Source: JAFEBO01 sp036392375
GTDB lineage: Bacteria > Planctomycetota > Phycisphaerae > Phycisphaerales > UBA1924
NCBI GenBank assembly: GCA_036392375.1
Contig: DASVYC010000054.1
Location: 13,622 to 77,621 of the forward strand
Reading direction: 5' to 3'
DNA: 64,000 bases
Positions within the stretch are counted from its first letter, which is position 1; each line of letters begins with the position of its first letter. Made by a program: the position numbers and the translations under genes. The notes under the pieces were generated by a model. It had not been told where the DNA came from. It did no database searches and saw nothing but the letters and a program-made list of their open reading frames with translations. This document shows positions 1 through 8,611 of this stretch, in pieces.

Positions 1-2
1 AG

Positions 3-530
3 CAACGCGGCGACTTCAACGAGGACGGCTGGATCGACGCAATGGACTGGCAGTACTTTCGATCGATCTACAGCGGGACGCCGGTGACGGTCGGGAACAC
101 GAACCGGCGCCTCGATTACAACGGCGACAACGCGATCAACGAGGCTGACTGGGAGGCGTTCAGGGCCGAGTTCTCGAAGTTCCGCTTCGGCGAGGACGGC
201 GTCGTCGACCAACGCAGCGTCGAGGCCTTGCAGCAGTGCTTCAACGGGCGCCAGGTGCTCACGGGCGTGTTGCATCTGTACGATCTCAACGGCGATGGGA
301 TCGTTGACTACTCGGACCAACTGCTTCTGCACACGCTGCTGACCGTTGACATCGGGCTCGACCTCGACGTCAACCGCAGCGGTGGCTTCGATCTCAACGA
401 TGTGTACAAGCAGAACCAGTCGCCAATCGACGTCAACCGCGACGGGATCGTGAACGCCAAGGACCTCGAAGACCTTACGAACGAATACCTCAAGGACTGG
501 GAGGCCGAGCAATCGGCCGGGCGTCGCTAG
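3..530 (+). CDS. Dockerin-type repeat protein, C-terminal part (5' truncated by window)
   Basis: The reading frame is open from base 3 and ends at TAG 528-530, so only the last ~175 residues of a longer protein are visible. They contain five Ca-binding EF-hand/dockerin-type loops (GDFNEDGWID, LDYNGDNAIN, YDLNGDGIVD, LDVNRSGGFD, IDVNRDGIVN) spaced about 25-40 residues apart. Tandem dockerin type I loops are typical of the C-termini of large exported planctomycete proteins. The first ATG at 42 lies inside a loop and is not a real start. The N-terminal part, which would tell the actual function, is outside the window, so no function is assigned. Confidence 0.85.
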   Translation, partial: QRGDFNEDGWIDAMDWQYFRSIYSGTPVTVGNTNRRLDYNGDNAINEADWEAFRAEFSKFRFGEDGVVDQRSVEALQQCFNGRQVLTGVLHLYDLNGDGIVDYSDQLLLHTLLTVDIGLDLDVNRSGGFDLNDVYKQNQSPIDVNRDGIVNAKDLEDLTNEYLKDWEAEQSAGRR

Positions 531-648
531 TCAAGCTGGGCAATCTGGCGTCGCCGCATCGACGCATTGTGTCTGAGAATGTCACGGTTTTGGGGAAGGT
601 GCATTGAGCGAGTCGCAGTCTCATCCGATCTGAGCATGGGAGGCACCG

Positions 649-978
649 ATGGCTGAACCGACATCCCCCATGCCGCTGCGCAGCACGCTCGCGTCCGATC
701 CGGACATGGTGGAGCTGGTGCAGGAGTTCGTGCAAGAACTGCCCAACCGGGCCGCGACGCTGGAGTCACTCCTGACTGCGTCGTCATTCTCGGACCTGCG
801 TCGCCTGGCTCATCAGCTCAAGGGCGCCGCCGGGGGCTACGGCTTCTCGCCTATCAGCGAGAGCGCCGCCAAGGTTGAGACAACCCTCCGCGAAGACGTG
901 TCAGGCGAGCAAGTGCAGGTGCTGCGCTCGCAGGTGGAAGAGCTGGTGGGTTTGTGCCGCCGCGCGACAGCGGGATGA
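649..978 (+). CDS. Hpt domain phosphotransfer protein
   Basis: This 109-residue protein is essentially a single histidine-phosphotransfer (Hpt) domain. The motif AHQLKGAAGGYGF carries the expected phospho-accepting His at about residue 55, followed by the Lys-Gly pair of the family. Hpt domains shuttle phosphate between a hybrid kinase and a response regulator in the cytoplasm. A good ribosome binding site (GGGAGG, 5-6 bases before ATG) supports the start. The next gene encodes a REC-GGDEF protein whose receiver could be the partner, but a 115 bp gap separates them and no hybrid kinase is adjacent, so the pairing is inferred. Confidence 0.85.
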   Translation: MAEPTSPMPLRSTLASDPDMVELVQEFVQELPNRAATLESLLTASSFSDLRRLAHQLKGAAGGYGFSPISESAAKVETTLREDVSGEQVQVLRSQVEELVGLCRRATAG

Positions 979-1093
979 CACCTGACGCGTAATCCTGCTC
1001 ACGAGAACGGGTGGGTCAGCCGAAAACCTAGGCAATTGGAGAGGTCCTGGCGGGCCTCGGTGGGGACTTGATCCGGCCCGGCGGGAATCTCGG

Positions 1094-2068
1094 ATGACGA
1101 GCAGCGCTGACAATACCTCAGGAAGCCGAAGCCGCGTGCTGGTCGTCGATGACTCGCCCGACGTGCACCGTCTGCTGCGAGCGAGACTCAAGCAGGAAGA
1201 GATCGAGATCATTTCGGCCGAATCGGGCGGGGTGGGCCTCGAAGAGGTCGCCAAGCAGCGGCCGTCGCTGGTGCTGCTCGACCTGGACATGCCCGGGATG
1301 GACGGGTTCGAGTTCCTCCGCAAAATGAAGGAAGACGCCGCCACGCACCACATCCCGGTGGTGATCCTCTCGGCGTTGTCGAATCCGCAGGACAAGGTGG
1401 CGGCGTTCGACCTGGGCGCGCACGACTTTGTCACCAAGCCCTTTGAGCTCACGGAGCTGCGGGTGCGCATCCGCGCGGCCTTGCGCATGAACGCGCTGCT
1501 GCAGATGCTGTCGCAGCGAGCCCAGATCGACGGGCTCACGGGTCTGTGGAATCGCGCGTACTTCGATCAGCGTGTGCAGGACGAGGTGGCGCGTGTGCAG
1601 CGTCACCCGGGGCCGCTATCGATCGCGTTCATTGACGCAGACCACTTCAAATCGGTCAACGACACGTTCGGGCATCCGGCGGGCGATGCGGTGCTGCAGG
1701 GCATCGGACGAACGCTGCTGCGGTGCATCCGCCAGACCGACGTGGCGTGCCGCTACGGCGGTGAGGAGTTCGTGCTGATCATGCCGGCGACGCCGCCGGC
1801 GGATGCACACGCGCTGTGCGACCGCATCCGCTCGACGATCGAGTCGCTGGTTTGGCCGCGTCATCCGGAACGGAAGGTGACGGTCTCGATGGGCGTGGCG
1901 GGCTCGAGCACGGGTGCGGGGCTGACCGCGGCGGCGTGGGTCGAGGCGGCGGACCAGTGCGTGTACAACGCGAAGAAATCCGGGCGCAATCGGGTCGTAA
2001 TGAACGACCTCTCGGCCGGAAAGGTCGCTGCCGCTCCGGCACCGGCGCCGCTGCGCAAGGCGAGCTGA
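1094..2068 (+). CDS. Response regulator diguanylate cyclase (REC-GGDEF)
   Basis: The 324-residue protein has an N-terminal receiver domain (about residues 13-130) with the acidic pair VVDD, phospho-acceptor D63 in LLDLDMPGMDG and the conserved Lys in VTKPFEL. It is followed by a GGDEF domain (about 140-305) with the active-site motif GGEEF near residue 222. An RxxD motif (RQTD) lies exactly five residues before GGEEF, which is the inhibitory I-site, so product inhibition by c-di-GMP is expected. The enzyme should convert two GTP to cyclic di-GMP when its receiver is phosphorylated, as in PleD/WspR-type proteins. The C-terminal tail of about 20 residues is Ala/Pro-rich. The upstream Hpt gene may feed it. 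Confidence 0.92.
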   Translation: MTSSADNTSGSRSRVLVVDDSPDVHRLLRARLKQEEIEIISAESGGVGLEEVAKQRPSLVLLDLDMPGMDGFEFLRKMKEDAATHHIPVVILSALSNPQDKVAAFDLGAHDFVTKPFELTELRVRIRAALRMNALLQMLSQRAQIDGLTGLWNRAYFDQRVQDEVARVQRHPGPLSIAFIDADHFKSVNDTFGHPAGDAVLQGIGRTLLRCIRQTDVACRYGGEEFVLIMPATPPADAHALCDRIRSTIESLVWPRHPERKVTVSMGVAGSSTGAGLTAAAWVEAADQCVYNAKKSGRNRVVMNDLSAGKVAAAPAPAPLRKAS

Positions 2069-2090
2069 GAACCCCGGAACGGGGATCGGA

Positions 2091-2735
2091 TCAGAACGGG
2101 AACATGAGCCCGGTGAAGACCATCACGCCGTCGCGTGAGGGGTTGGCGGAATCGCCGTTGATGCGGGCGTTGGAGATGTGGTGCCAGCGGACGCCGCCCT
2201 GAAGGCGCAGGCCGTTGTCGGTGAGTTGGTAGGTGAAGCCGACGCCGGCGCGGGGGAGGAAGTTGAAGCTGGTGCCGCCGTCGGGGACCTCGCCGCCGGC
2301 GCCGAGCAGACCGACTCCGGCCTCGGCGAAGAGCGACCAGGTTTTCTTGTTCACAAAGTGCCAGCGGAAGGCGATCGTGGCGCTGCCGCCGCCCTGATCT
2401 TCGCCGGGCTGATTGAAGTACCAGCCTGCACCCTCGAGAGAGAACTCAAAGTCCTGCACGAGGAAGTAGTTCCACGCGACGGAGCCATTGATGTCGGTGG
2501 CGGATTGGCTGTCGGTGCGGCAGAAGGCGACGCCGGCGCCGACGGTGATGGCCTGCCAGCCGGGAGAGCCGAAGGCCTTGACGGCGGGCTTGGCGTCATC
2601 CGCGAGCCGCGCGGCGGCGGCAGACATCGAGAACGACGCGGGGGACACGTCGAGCGTGGAACCCTCGGCGAGAGCCGGGGCGGCGGACGCGAACAGGGAG
2701 AGAGCGGCGGCGACGCTAGCAGGAATCCGTTCCAT
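2091..2735 (-). CDS. PagL-like acyloxyacyl hydrolase / outer-membrane barrel protein
   Basis: From ATG 2735 this gives 214 residues with a signal peptide (MERIPASVAAALSLF...ALA). The rest is beta-barrel-like and ends in Phe (TGLMFPF), typical of outer-membrane proteins. The C-terminal segment RWHHISNARINGDSANPS resembles the PagL lipid A 3-O-deacylase signature (HxSN...NPG). His and Ser of the catalytic triad are present, but the position expected to hold Glu reads Ser (NPSRDG). The enzyme may therefore be inactive or use the neighbouring Asp. Longer frames upstream have shadow composition, and the signal peptide decides the start. A PagL-like fold is likely; activity is uncertain. Confidence 0.7.
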   Translation of the reverse strand: MERIPASVAAALSLFASAAPALAEGSTLDVSPASFSMSAAAARLADDAKPAVKAFGSPGWQAITVGAGVAFCRTDSQSATDINGSVAWNYFLVQDFEFSLEGAGWYFNQPGEDQGGGSATIAFRWHFVNKKTWSLFAEAGVGLLGAGGEVPDGGTSFNFLPRAGVGFTYQLTDNGLRLQGGVRWHHISNARINGDSANPSRDGVMVFTGLMFPF

Positions 2736-2821
2736 GGCAGGAATGTAGCCGATCCGAGCGAGGTCTGCCCGGCCCGTGGCGGGCGAGGGGTGAGAGGCGG
2801 CTCGTGCGGCAACAATGCGGC

Positions 2822-3070
2822 GTGAGCGATCACTCGAACGAACACGATTCGGTGCAGGCCCGCCTGCAGCGGTTGGAAGAGGCGCAGCTTTACGCCCAGC
2901 ACGACCACGAAGCCGTGCTCGCGGCGTTGGAGGATCTGTCGCAGCGGTTCGAGACGCTGATGTTGAAGCTGAACCGCCTGGAATCACGGGTGCAAGAAAC
3001 GAGCAAGCCATGGGACGAGCCCAGGCCGGGCGATGGGGCGGATGACCAATCTGGCTCAGAGCCTCGCTAG
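2822..3070 (+). CDS. SlyX-like small coiled-coil protein
   Basis: A protein of about 82 residues from GTG 2822 (an alternative GTG lies at 2804). The central part, about residues 10-55, is a continuous heptad-like helix (RLQRLEEAQLYAQHDHE then LSQRFETLMLKLNRLESRVQ), which matches the size and pattern of SlyX-family proteins. The tail is acidic and polar. The molecular function of SlyX proteins is unknown. The gene converges on the M29 aminopeptidase gene, and the two TAG stop codons share the palindrome CTAG at 3067-3070. No convincing ribosome binding site is visible for either start. Confidence 0.6.
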   Translation: MSDHSNEHDSVQARLQRLEEAQLYAQHDHEAVLAALEDLSQRFETLMLKLNRLESRVQETSKPWDEPRPGDGADDQSGSEPR

Positions 3071-4203
3071 TCGTTCCCCGGCCAGCCCCCGTGCAGGAAC
3101 TTGCCGTCCTTGTGGAAGACCTCGCCGTCGGCGGCGATGGTGCCGCCGCTGCGGAGGTCGCAGACCATGTCCCAGTGCAGACCGCTCTCGTTGGTGCTGC
3201 CGCTCTCGGGATAACCGGCCCCCACCGCCGCGTGGAACGTGCCACCGATTTTCTCATCGAAGAGCGTGTTGCGGCTGAATTCGGTGATGGAGTAGTTGGT
3301 GCCGATCGCGATCTCGCCCATCACGCGGGCGCCCGCGTCCTGGTCGAGCATCTTGATCAGGAAGTCTTCGTTCTTCTTCGCGGAGGCGTCCACGACGCGG
3401 CCGCCCTTGAAGACCAAGCGGACGCCTTCGACTTCCTTGCCCTGATAAACGGCGGGGAAGGTGTAGTTCACGTGGCCGTCGACGCCCTGAGGCCCGGCGA
3501 AGACCTCGCCGTCGGGGAAGTTCTCGTGGCCGTCGCAGTTGATCCAGGTGGACTTGGAGACGTTGACCCGCAGGTCGGTGCCGTCGTGCCCGTTGCGTGC
3601 CGGGACTTTGAAGTGGACTTCTTTCTTGCCCTGGAGGAATGCGCGGACGCGTTCCTGTTTCTCGCTGATCTTCTTCCACGCGGCCGCGGGGTCGGGGAGA
3701 TGCAGCAGACCGGCGCGATAGACGAAATCGGCGTACTGCTCGAGGCTCATCTCGGCGTCTTGGGCGCTGGCGTTGGTCGGGTATTGCGTGCCCGTCCAGC
3801 GCAGCTCCTTCTTCGCGGCCCGCTCCATGAAGACCTTCATGAACGGGCGGCGGGCGTTCTGCTGCCTGGCGATCTTCTCGCTGGGGAATCGCGAGAGGCT
3901 CTTAGTGTTGTTCTCCGACCAGAAGGCGATCTGCACGTCGATGCGCCCGATGCGTTCCATGTCGAGTGGATTGAGGAACGCGATCTGTTCGTCGCTGCCG
4001 TGCGAGAGCATGAGTTCGGCAAGCCGCTCAGATTGGATGACCAGGAAGGGGTGGCCGCCGGCCTTGAGCACGGCGGCGTATGTCGCCTCGATGGCTGGCC
4101 AGGCGTTGTAGTCGCCGCGGATGGCGACGAGGTCGCCCTTTTTGACGCGAGTGGAATAGTTGACGAGGACGTCGGCGAGCTTGAGGATCCGTGGGTCGTG
4201 CAT
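3067..4203 (-). CDS. M29 family aminopeptidase
   Basis: This 378-residue protein matches the M29 metallo-aminopeptidase family (AmpS/PepS/aminopeptidase T) in length and motifs. These are cytoplasmic exopeptidases with a dinuclear metal site that remove N-terminal residues from peptides. Candidate metal ligands typical of the family are visible in the C-terminal half: Glu in GEIAIGTN, His in GGTFHAAVGAGYPESGS, and His and Asp in LHWDMVCDL. The N-terminal part (KLADVLVNYSTRVKKGDLV) is the family's characteristic opening. It lies downstream of nadK on the same strand, about 180 bp away. The start ATG at 4203 is the only one giving the full family N-terminus. Confidence 0.88.
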   Translation of the reverse strand: MHDPRILKLADVLVNYSTRVKKGDLVAIRGDYNAWPAIEATYAAVLKAGGHPFLVIQSERLAELMLSHGSDEQIAFLNPLDMERIGRIDVQIAFWSENNTKSLSRFPSEKIARQQNARRPFMKVFMERAAKKELRWTGTQYPTNASAQDAEMSLEQYADFVYRAGLLHLPDPAAAWKKISEKQERVRAFLQGKKEVHFKVPARNGHDGTDLRVNVSKSTWINCDGHENFPDGEVFAGPQGVDGHVNYTFPAVYQGKEVEGVRLVFKGGRVVDASAKKNEDFLIKMLDQDAGARVMGEIAIGTNYSITEFSRNTLFDEKIGGTFHAAVGAGYPESGSTNESGLHWDMVCDLRSGGTIAADGEVFHKDGKFLHGGWPGND

Positions 4204-4385
4204 GATGAGAGCATACCGAGGGGTGGGGCGTGGGTTTCGGCAGGCTGGGGCTCGGGTGCCACAGGTTGTCTGCTCTGAGCCAACCCGTGCATAGTGCTCC
4301 GATCTTCCTCTTGCGTCATTCGATCACGACGCGTCGACACGTCATGGCACAGAGCGGCCAAGCCGTGGCACCCGGCGCATCGGAT

Positions 4386-5267
4386 TCAGGTTTCGCCGCC
4401 GCCGCGGAGTCGGGGGGCCTCTGCCCATCGCAGCTTGTGGATCAGCGTGGACCAGTACGACGACTTGCGGTTCTCGACGAAGCGTGCGGGGCGGGCGTGC
4501 TTGGTGATGCAGATGACGTCGCCCTCGCGGATGAGCGTGTGCACCTGGCCGTCCATAACGAGCGTGGTGCCGCCGCCGTGGCAGTCGTCGTTGACGCGGG
4601 TGACGGCGATCTCAATATCGCTGTCGGCGGGTACGACGATGGGTCGGAAGCTGAGCGAGTGAGCGGCGATGGGCGTGAGGGCGATGGCGTCGAGACGAGG
4701 CGAGACAATGGGCCCGCCGACGGAGAGGTTGTACGCGGTGGAGCCGGTGGAGGTGCTGACGATGAGGCCGTCGCCGCTGACACGGGGTCCGACGTTGTCG
4801 TCGATGAAGATGGCCATGCCGATCATGCGGAAGGGCGGGCCGGCGGTGAGCACGCAGTCGTTGACGGCGAGCGAGGAGAATCGGACACCTCCGGTGGAAT
4901 CAACCACCCGGGCCTCGAGCATCGGGAACTCGCGGACGGGGAGCTCGATGCCGGTGAAGATCGCGGAGGCGGCGGTTGCGAACGCGCCCAGGTCGAACTC
5001 GGCCATGAAGCCGAGCTTGCCGAAGTTGATGCCGAGCATCGGCTTGTTGAGGTGCTCGCAGCGTCGGAGCTGGCTGAGGATGGTGCCGTCGCCACCGAGA
5101 ACGATGATGAGGTCGGCATTCGACGCGCTGGATGGCAGCGTCTCGATGCCAGCCTCGGCTTCACCAACGAGTGTGCCGTGCTTCTCGATGAGCGAGCGCA
5201 CCAAGCCCGACGCTTCGCCGGCCTCGGGCTTGTCGGTGTTGACGATCAGGAACGCTCGGCGGCGCAT
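4386..5267 (-). CDS. nadK: NAD kinase
   Basis: This 293-residue protein is an ATP- (or polyphosphate-) dependent NAD kinase, which makes NADP in the cytoplasm. The nucleotide-binding motif GGDGT is at residues 58-62. The second signature, DGLIVSTSTGSTAYNLSVGG, and the NAD-binding segment LAVND are in the expected order, and the length is normal for the family. The start lies 20 bp after the dxs stop on the same strand, so nadK is probably co-transcribed with dxs. This makes metabolic sense because the MEP pathway uses NADPH. The C-terminal tail (RLRGGGET) is slightly extended. Confidence 0.95.
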   Translation of the reverse strand: MRRRAFLIVNTDKPEAGEASGLVRSLIEKHGTLVGEAEAGIETLPSSASNADLIIVLGGDGTILSQLRRCEHLNKPMLGINFGKLGFMAEFDLGAFATAASAIFTGIELPVREFPMLEARVVDSTGGVRFSSLAVNDCVLTAGPPFRMIGMAIFIDDNVGPRVSGDGLIVSTSTGSTAYNLSVGGPIVSPRLDAIALTPIAAHSLSFRPIVVPADSDIEIAVTRVNDDCHGGGTTLVMDGQVHTLIREGDVICITKHARPARFVENRKSSYWSTLIHKLRWAEAPRLRGGGET

Positions 5268-5287
5268 GGGCGGAGTTTATGGTCGCG

Positions 5288-7384
5288 TCATCGCCTGGGT
5301 GCCCGCGAGGCGCGGGCGGCACGCATCTGCTCGCCGCTGGGTTCGGTGGGCCCGCCCGCGGCCTTGCTGATCCAGCGGATGAGACCGGGCACATCCAACT
5401 CGACTTCGGCGAGCTGCTTGGCGCGGCTGTCCTGCAGGATCCACGCGTCGGGCAGGCCGTGGCGGGTGATCTTGGCGTTGTCGAGGCCCATCTCGGCCGC
5501 CGCCTCAACGACAGCGGAGCCGAATCCCCCGATCACGCTGTGGTCCTCAATCGTGAGGATTGGGATGCCGCGGCGGACAAGCGAGGCGATGAGGGCGGTG
5601 TCCACGGGCTTGGCGAAGCGGGCGTCCCAGACGCCGACGCGGACGACGCCCTGCAGTTTCTCCGCTGCTTCAACGGCGGTGATGGCGGGCGTGCCGAAGG
5701 CGAGGATGGCGACGTCGATCTCGGTGTCGCTTCCCGCGAACTCGGGCGTGAGGCAGCGGGCCTTGCCGAGCTCGAAGGGCGGGCAGGGCTCGCTCGCGAA
5801 GCGGGGGCTGACCGTGTCGCGGGGGTAGCGTGCCGCGGAGAGGCCCGCGTCGTAGTTCCGCATGAACTCGATCGCGGCCTTGAGGCTGGGCTCGTCGATG
5901 GGCGCGACGAGTGCGGCGTTGGGCAGGGTGCGGAGCAGGGCGACATCGCAGAAGCCGTGGTGCACGGCTCCGTCCCCGCCGACCAGGCCGGCGCGGTCGA
6001 GCAGCAGGCGAACGGCCAAGCCTTGCAGCGAGACTTCCTGGAATGCTTGGTCAAACGCTCTCTGCAGGAATGTCGAATAGACGGCGAAGAAGGGCTTCCA
6101 ACCTGTCTTCGCGAGACCGGCCATCATGTCCATGGCGTGGCTCTCGCAGATACCGGTGTCGAAGGCGCGATCAGGGTACTTGTTGAGCGACTTGGTGACG
6201 CCGGTGCCGTCGGGCATGGCCGCGGTCGCGCAGACGACGCGGAGGTCCTTGTCCATTGTCTCGAGTAAGATGTCGCCGATGGCGGCGGTGAACGAGCGGC
6301 CCTCGCTCTTGATCTCGACGCGGCAGCCTTCCTTCACCATTTCGCCGTCGGGGTTGGTGACGGTGAACGCGGCGGGCGAGTGGAAGCGGGTGGTGTCCTT
6401 CTCGGCGAACTCGTAGCCCTTGCCCTTGACGGTCTTGACGTGCAAGACCATGGGCTTATCGAAGTCGCGGGCCTCGCGGAGGAACTCGATGAGCGTCGGA
6501 ATGTCGTGGCCGTCGATCGGGCCGACGGTGACGAGGCCGAAGTGCTCAAACCAGCCGCCCTCGATCTTGTCGGTGTGGAAGAGGCTCTTGGCGGCCTCGC
6601 CGGCGGCGTGGTAGGCCTCCTTCAGCACGCTGCCGCCGGGAACCTTCTTGAGGGCTTCCTTGGCCTGCTTCTTGAACTGGCCGTAGGACTGACTGAGGCG
6701 CAAACGGTCGAAGTAGGTGGCGAGCGCGCCCTGGGGCTTGCTGATGCTCATGCCGTTGTCATTGAGGACGACGAGGAACTGGCGCTTGAGGATGCCGGCG
6801 CCGTTGAGGCCTTCCATCGCGACGCCGTTGGCGATCGAGGCGTCACCGATGACGGTGACGACGCGGCGGCCGTCGGGCTTGGCGGACGGCTCGAAGCCTT
6901 CCTTGTTGAGCGTGTCGCCTCGGGCCATGCCGACGGCGGTGGAGATACCGGTGCCGTCATGGCCGACGCGGAAGAGGTCATACGGCGATTCCGCGGGCTC
7001 GGGGAATCCGGCCATGCCCTGACGGGTGCGGAGGTTCTCTAGCAGGCCAAAGCGGCCGGTGAGCAGCTTGTGCGGGTAACACTGGTGGCCGACGTCGAAG
7101 AGCAGGCGGTCGTGGGCGAAGTCGAAGACGTAGTGCAGAGCGATCGAGAGTTCGACGACGCCCAGGTTGGGGGCGAGGTGGCCGCCGACCTTGGAGACTT
7201 GGTCGTAGATGGCACGCCGGATCTCGGCGGCGAGAACCGGGAGCTGGTCGATCGGCATCTTGCGCACGTCGGCCGGACCGGTGAGGGCCGACAGCAACGG
7301 AAACGCCGAGGCTGGAGTGATAGGGGCGGGTTTGGAACCGGCAGCGTTGCGCGTGTCTGACATCGTGTCCGTCCGTTCGCTCAT
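5288..7384 (-). CDS. dxs: 1-deoxy-D-xylulose-5-phosphate synthase
   Basis: Dxs condenses pyruvate and glyceraldehyde 3-phosphate with thiamine diphosphate as cofactor, the first step of the MEP isoprenoid pathway. The 698-residue frame shows the N-terminal TPP region, the segment LFDVGHQCYPHKLLTGR, the NDNGMSIS motif and the transketolase-like DRAGLVGGDGAVHHG. Two usually well kept motifs deviate: GHDGTGIS in place of GHSSTSIS, and GDASIANG in place of GDGAxxxG. The protein is somewhat longer than the usual ~630 residues. An internal ATG at 7363 is an alternative start. Another isoprenoid gene (polyprenyl synthase) lies upstream and nadK follows 20 bp later. Confidence 0.93.
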   Translation of the reverse strand: MSERTDTMSDTRNAAGSKPAPITPASAFPLLSALTGPADVRKMPIDQLPVLAAEIRRAIYDQVSKVGGHLAPNLGVVELSIALHYVFDFAHDRLLFDVGHQCYPHKLLTGRFGLLENLRTRQGMAGFPEPAESPYDLFRVGHDGTGISTAVGMARGDTLNKEGFEPSAKPDGRRVVTVIGDASIANGVAMEGLNGAGILKRQFLVVLNDNGMSISKPQGALATYFDRLRLSQSYGQFKKQAKEALKKVPGGSVLKEAYHAAGEAAKSLFHTDKIEGGWFEHFGLVTVGPIDGHDIPTLIEFLREARDFDKPMVLHVKTVKGKGYEFAEKDTTRFHSPAAFTVTNPDGEMVKEGCRVEIKSEGRSFTAAIGDILLETMDKDLRVVCATAAMPDGTGVTKSLNKYPDRAFDTGICESHAMDMMAGLAKTGWKPFFAVYSTFLQRAFDQAFQEVSLQGLAVRLLLDRAGLVGGDGAVHHGFCDVALLRTLPNAALVAPIDEPSLKAAIEFMRNYDAGLSAARYPRDTVSPRFASEPCPPFELGKARCLTPEFAGSDTEIDVAILAFGTPAITAVEAAEKLQGVVRVGVWDARFAKPVDTALIASLVRRGIPILTIEDHSVIGGFGSAVVEAAAEMGLDNAKITRHGLPDAWILQDSRAKQLAEVELDVPGLIRWISKAAGGPTEPSGEQMRAARASRAPRR

Positions 7385-7390
7385 CCGTGC

Positions 7391-7451
7391 CGCGGCGGTG
7401 CCAAGCCGCGACCCCCACGAGTTCCCCAGTTCCCGATGATCTTCACCGGGA
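7391..7451 (-). other. Two hairpins in the dxs leader region
   Basis: In the 276 bp between the polyprenyl synthase stop and the dxs start, the minus strand holds two stem-loops. One has 9 bp arms (TCCCGGTGA and TCATCGGGA, loop AGA, one G-U pair) at 7431-7451. The other has 6 bp arms (CGCGGC and GCCGCG) at 7391-7410, only 7 bp before dxs. They could influence dxs expression or be chance structures. I see no match to a TPP riboswitch here. Confidence 0.3.
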
Positions 7452-7660
7452 GCTCTTTGTGCCTACTGAAAACGATAGGAAGGCAGGGGCAAATCCCTCA
7501 GCGAGATCTTGGGGCTCAAACGATGCCGGGGTCTGTTGTGTTCGTCGGAAGATCACGATTCGATGCGAGAGGTGGCGTTCTCGGGCCCTTCAACGCGGGG
7601 AGGCCGCGACCACCGCCAACACACCAACTCACTGCAGAGGGCGCCCGGTTCCTGTCCGAG

Positions 7661-8611
7661 TCACTTGGTGCGGGTCGCGAGGAAGTCGCACAACGCCCGC
7701 AGGGGCTCTGCCGGGGCTCCGAGCGGGGAGAGATGTGCAAGGGACTCTTCACGCAAGCGGCGGATCTCGGCGAGGCACTTTTCGAGGCCCGCAGCGCCGC
7801 CGCCGAAGGCCAGTGGGTACGTGAGCTTCCCAGCGTCCTTGTCCTTGCCGGTGCGTTTGCCGGTGTGCTCGGCGGACTGTGTCTCGTCGATGACGTCGTC
7901 CACGATCTGGAACATGAGGCCGATGGTCTCGCCGTAACGGGCGAGCGCGGCGCGGCGGGTCTCGACCAGCTTGGTGTCCACGCCCGAGAGTTCGGCGCAC
8001 ACCGCGCCCATCACGCACGAGGCCCGGATCAAGGCGCCGGTCTTGTGGCGGTGAATCTCCTTCACCTTGAACAGCGGCTCGAGCCCCGGGGCGGCGCCGG
8101 GGATGGTGTCGTAAACCTGACCCACGATCATGCCCGTGGTCGCGGTCATGAGCTCGCGGACCAGGCGGTGGCTGATCGCCGCGTCGCGCTCGCCGGCGAG
8201 CTTGGGATTCACGACGCCGCTGGTGATGGGATCGAACGCCAGCGTCATCATGGCGTCTCCGGCGAGGATGGCCATGGCTTCACCGGCGTGCTTGTGGAGC
8301 GTGGGCTTGCCGCGGCGCAGGTCGTCGTCGTCCATCGCGGGCAGGTCGTCGTGAACGAGGCTGAAGCAGTGGACCAATTCAACTGCGACGGCGGCGGCGA
8401 GGGCGTCGTGGGGGTCTCCCCCGGCGGCGGCGCACGCGTGACAGGCAAGCACGGGGCGGAGTCGCTTGCCTCCCCCCAGGAGCGAGTAGGCGATCGCGTC
8501 GCGCAGGCGGTCACCGACCTTGAGGGCGGCCACGTAGCGATCGAGCGCCTGCTCGATGGTCGCCATGGGGGCGAAAATGTCCGGAGATGCCGTCATCGCC
8601 CCGGCCGACAT
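7661..8611 (-). CDS. ispA: Short-chain polyprenyl (geranyl/farnesyl) diphosphate synthase
   Basis: From ATG 8611 the protein has 316 residues and is an all-helical trans-isoprenyl diphosphate synthase. The first Asp-rich motif is HDDLPAMDDDDLRRG, the second is QIVDDVIDE, and the segment GGGKRLRP near the N-terminus binds the substrate diphosphate. The DDxxxxD spacing of the first motif and the overall length fit IspA-type farnesyl/geranylgeranyl synthases; the exact chain length cannot be read with certainty. The start ATG overlaps the stop of the EIIA-like gene (TGATG), indicating translational coupling. Product would feed squalene, hopanoid and quinone synthesis, with dxs next downstream. 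Confidence 0.88.
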   Translation of the reverse strand: MSAGAMTASPDIFAPMATIEQALDRYVAALKVGDRLRDAIAYSLLGGGKRLRPVLACHACAAAGGDPHDALAAAVAVELVHCFSLVHDDLPAMDDDDLRRGKPTLHKHAGEAMAILAGDAMMTLAFDPITSGVVNPKLAGERDAAISHRLVRELMTATTGMIVGQVYDTIPGAAPGLEPLFKVKEIHRHKTGALIRASCVMGAVCAELSGVDTKLVETRRAALARYGETIGLMFQIVDDVIDETQSAEHTGKRTGKDKDAGKLTYPLAFGGGAAGLEKCLAEIRRLREESLAHLSPLGAPAEPLRALCDFLATRTK

